Assembly (NCBI GenBank): GCA_024516155.1
Contig: JAJJXM010000085.1
Coordinates: 62,001 to 126,000 of the forward strand
Reading direction: 5' to 3'
Length of the DNA: 64,000 bases
From: Pyronema omphalodes
Lineage: Eukaryota > Ascomycota > Pezizomycetes > Pezizales > Pyronemataceae
Of this stretch, positions 63,585-64,000 are shown piece after piece. Position 1 is the stretch's first letter; every line of letters begins with the position of its first letter. The notes beneath the pieces are model-generated. The model made no database searches. It was not told the DNA's origin and saw only the letters and a program-made list of their open reading frames with translations. The position numbers were made by a program, and so were the translations under genes.

Positions 63585-64000
63585 GTGGATGGGGATGGGG
63601 ATGGGGATGGGGATGGGGATGGGGATGGGGATGGGGATGGGGATGGGGATGGGGATGGGGATGGGGATAGGGATGGGGATGTGGATGGGGATGGGGATGG
63701 GGATGGGGATGGGGATGGGGATGGGGATGGGGATGGGGATGGGAATAGGGATTGGAATCGGGATGTGGATGGGAATGGGGGTTTGTCATACAGGATTGGA
63801 ATCGGCATGTGGATGGGAATGGTGGAATCGGGATGTGGATGGGAATGGGGATTGGAATGGGGATGTAGATGGGGATGGGGATGGGAATCGGGATGTGGAT
63901 GGGAATGCGGATTTGTCATACAGGATTGGAATCGGCATGTGGATGGGAATGGTGGAATCGGGATGTGGATGGGAATGGGGATTGGAATGGGGATGTAGAT
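63585..64000 (+). repeat. (GGGGAT)n array passing into a 130-bp repeat
   Basis: Just after the stop codon at 63568-63570, GGGGAT repeats almost perfectly from about 63591 to 63760. It then degenerates into GGGAATGG/GGGATGTGGAT variants organised as a 130-bp higher-order repeat (TTTGTCATACAGG at about 63782 and 63912). It runs off the window. The G-rich strand has many G4 runs and could form quadruplexes. The array keeps frames open in all phases; none is a gene. Confidence 0.9.

Noticed and set aside
63554..63998. His/Pro-, Ser/Pro- and Asp/Gly-repeat proteins
   Set aside because: All phases of the GGGGAT array are open; composition is dictated by the repeat.
63585..64000. (GGGGAT)n as a telomere
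   Set aside because: It does not match the TTAGGG repeat usual in fungi and follows a gene stop directly; better described as a G-rich satellite.

Overview
The window looks like a repeat-rich, probably heterochromatic stretch of a basidiomycete (mushroom-type) fungal chromosome. The basis is chromodomain Ty3/gypsy elements, Ty1/copia elements, a Plavaka/Tnp2-like DNA transposon, and short (52-66 nt) GT-AG introns with CTAAC/CTGAT-type branch sites. Almost no conserved host gene is visible. The left edge (1-575, minus) carries part of an unrecognised protein, 3682-5451 may hold a decayed intron-rich gene, and 61989-63570 is a well-formed three-exon gene for an acidic AT-hook protein that may belong to the neighbouring transposon.

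Layout. 1-5500: edge gene, an inverted repeat (781-2249), a 34-bp tandem array (2622-2930) and the possible gene relic. 5501-31492: a gypsy cluster. GyG (5501-6918, LTR plus gag start) abuts GyA (6919-26112, minus). GyA is interrupted twice: by GyT (9571-15938, plus strand, TSD ggaga) in the RT/RNase H region and by GyB (17222-23632, minus) in the protease region. To the right is GyC (26113-31492, minus), an older relative whose integrase is cut by GyA. 31493-33768: an LTR-like block and a 15-bp minisatellite. 33769-39205: copia element CoD (TSD gatag). 39206-50364: gene-poor, with two decayed GyC-type LTRs (45258-46577, 48738-49812) around degenerate direct repeats. 50365-55796: copia element CoE (TSD gttac, identical LTRs, all catalytic motifs present). 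55797-56495: diverged tandem repeats. 56510-61860: transposase gene between palindrome-rich inverted arrays. 61989-64000: the AT-hook gene and a (GGGGAT)n array running off the edge.

How the genes work together. The gypsy elements share a layout: LTR with TATA-like box and AATAAA; a primer-binding site complementary to a sequence near the expected transcript start (self-priming of the Tf1/sushi type); a small conserved ORF (ORF0, 76-83 aa) whose stop overlaps or nearly touches the gag ATG; gag with a zinc knuckle; a G GGA AAA slippery heptamer just before the gag stop; and pol (protease, RT, RNase H, integrase, chromodomain) in the -1 frame. The copia elements use a different plan: gag and pol are in one frame separated by a single UGA, pol contains a conserved, frame-preserving GTATGT...CTAAC...CAG intron between integrase and RT, and the primer site matches the anticodon half of initiator tRNA-Met.

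Relative ages from LTR comparison by eye: CoE (0 differences in 159 bp) and GyB (3 in 531) are youngest, CoD (1 in 161) similar, GyT older (about 18 in 510), GyA and GyC oldest.
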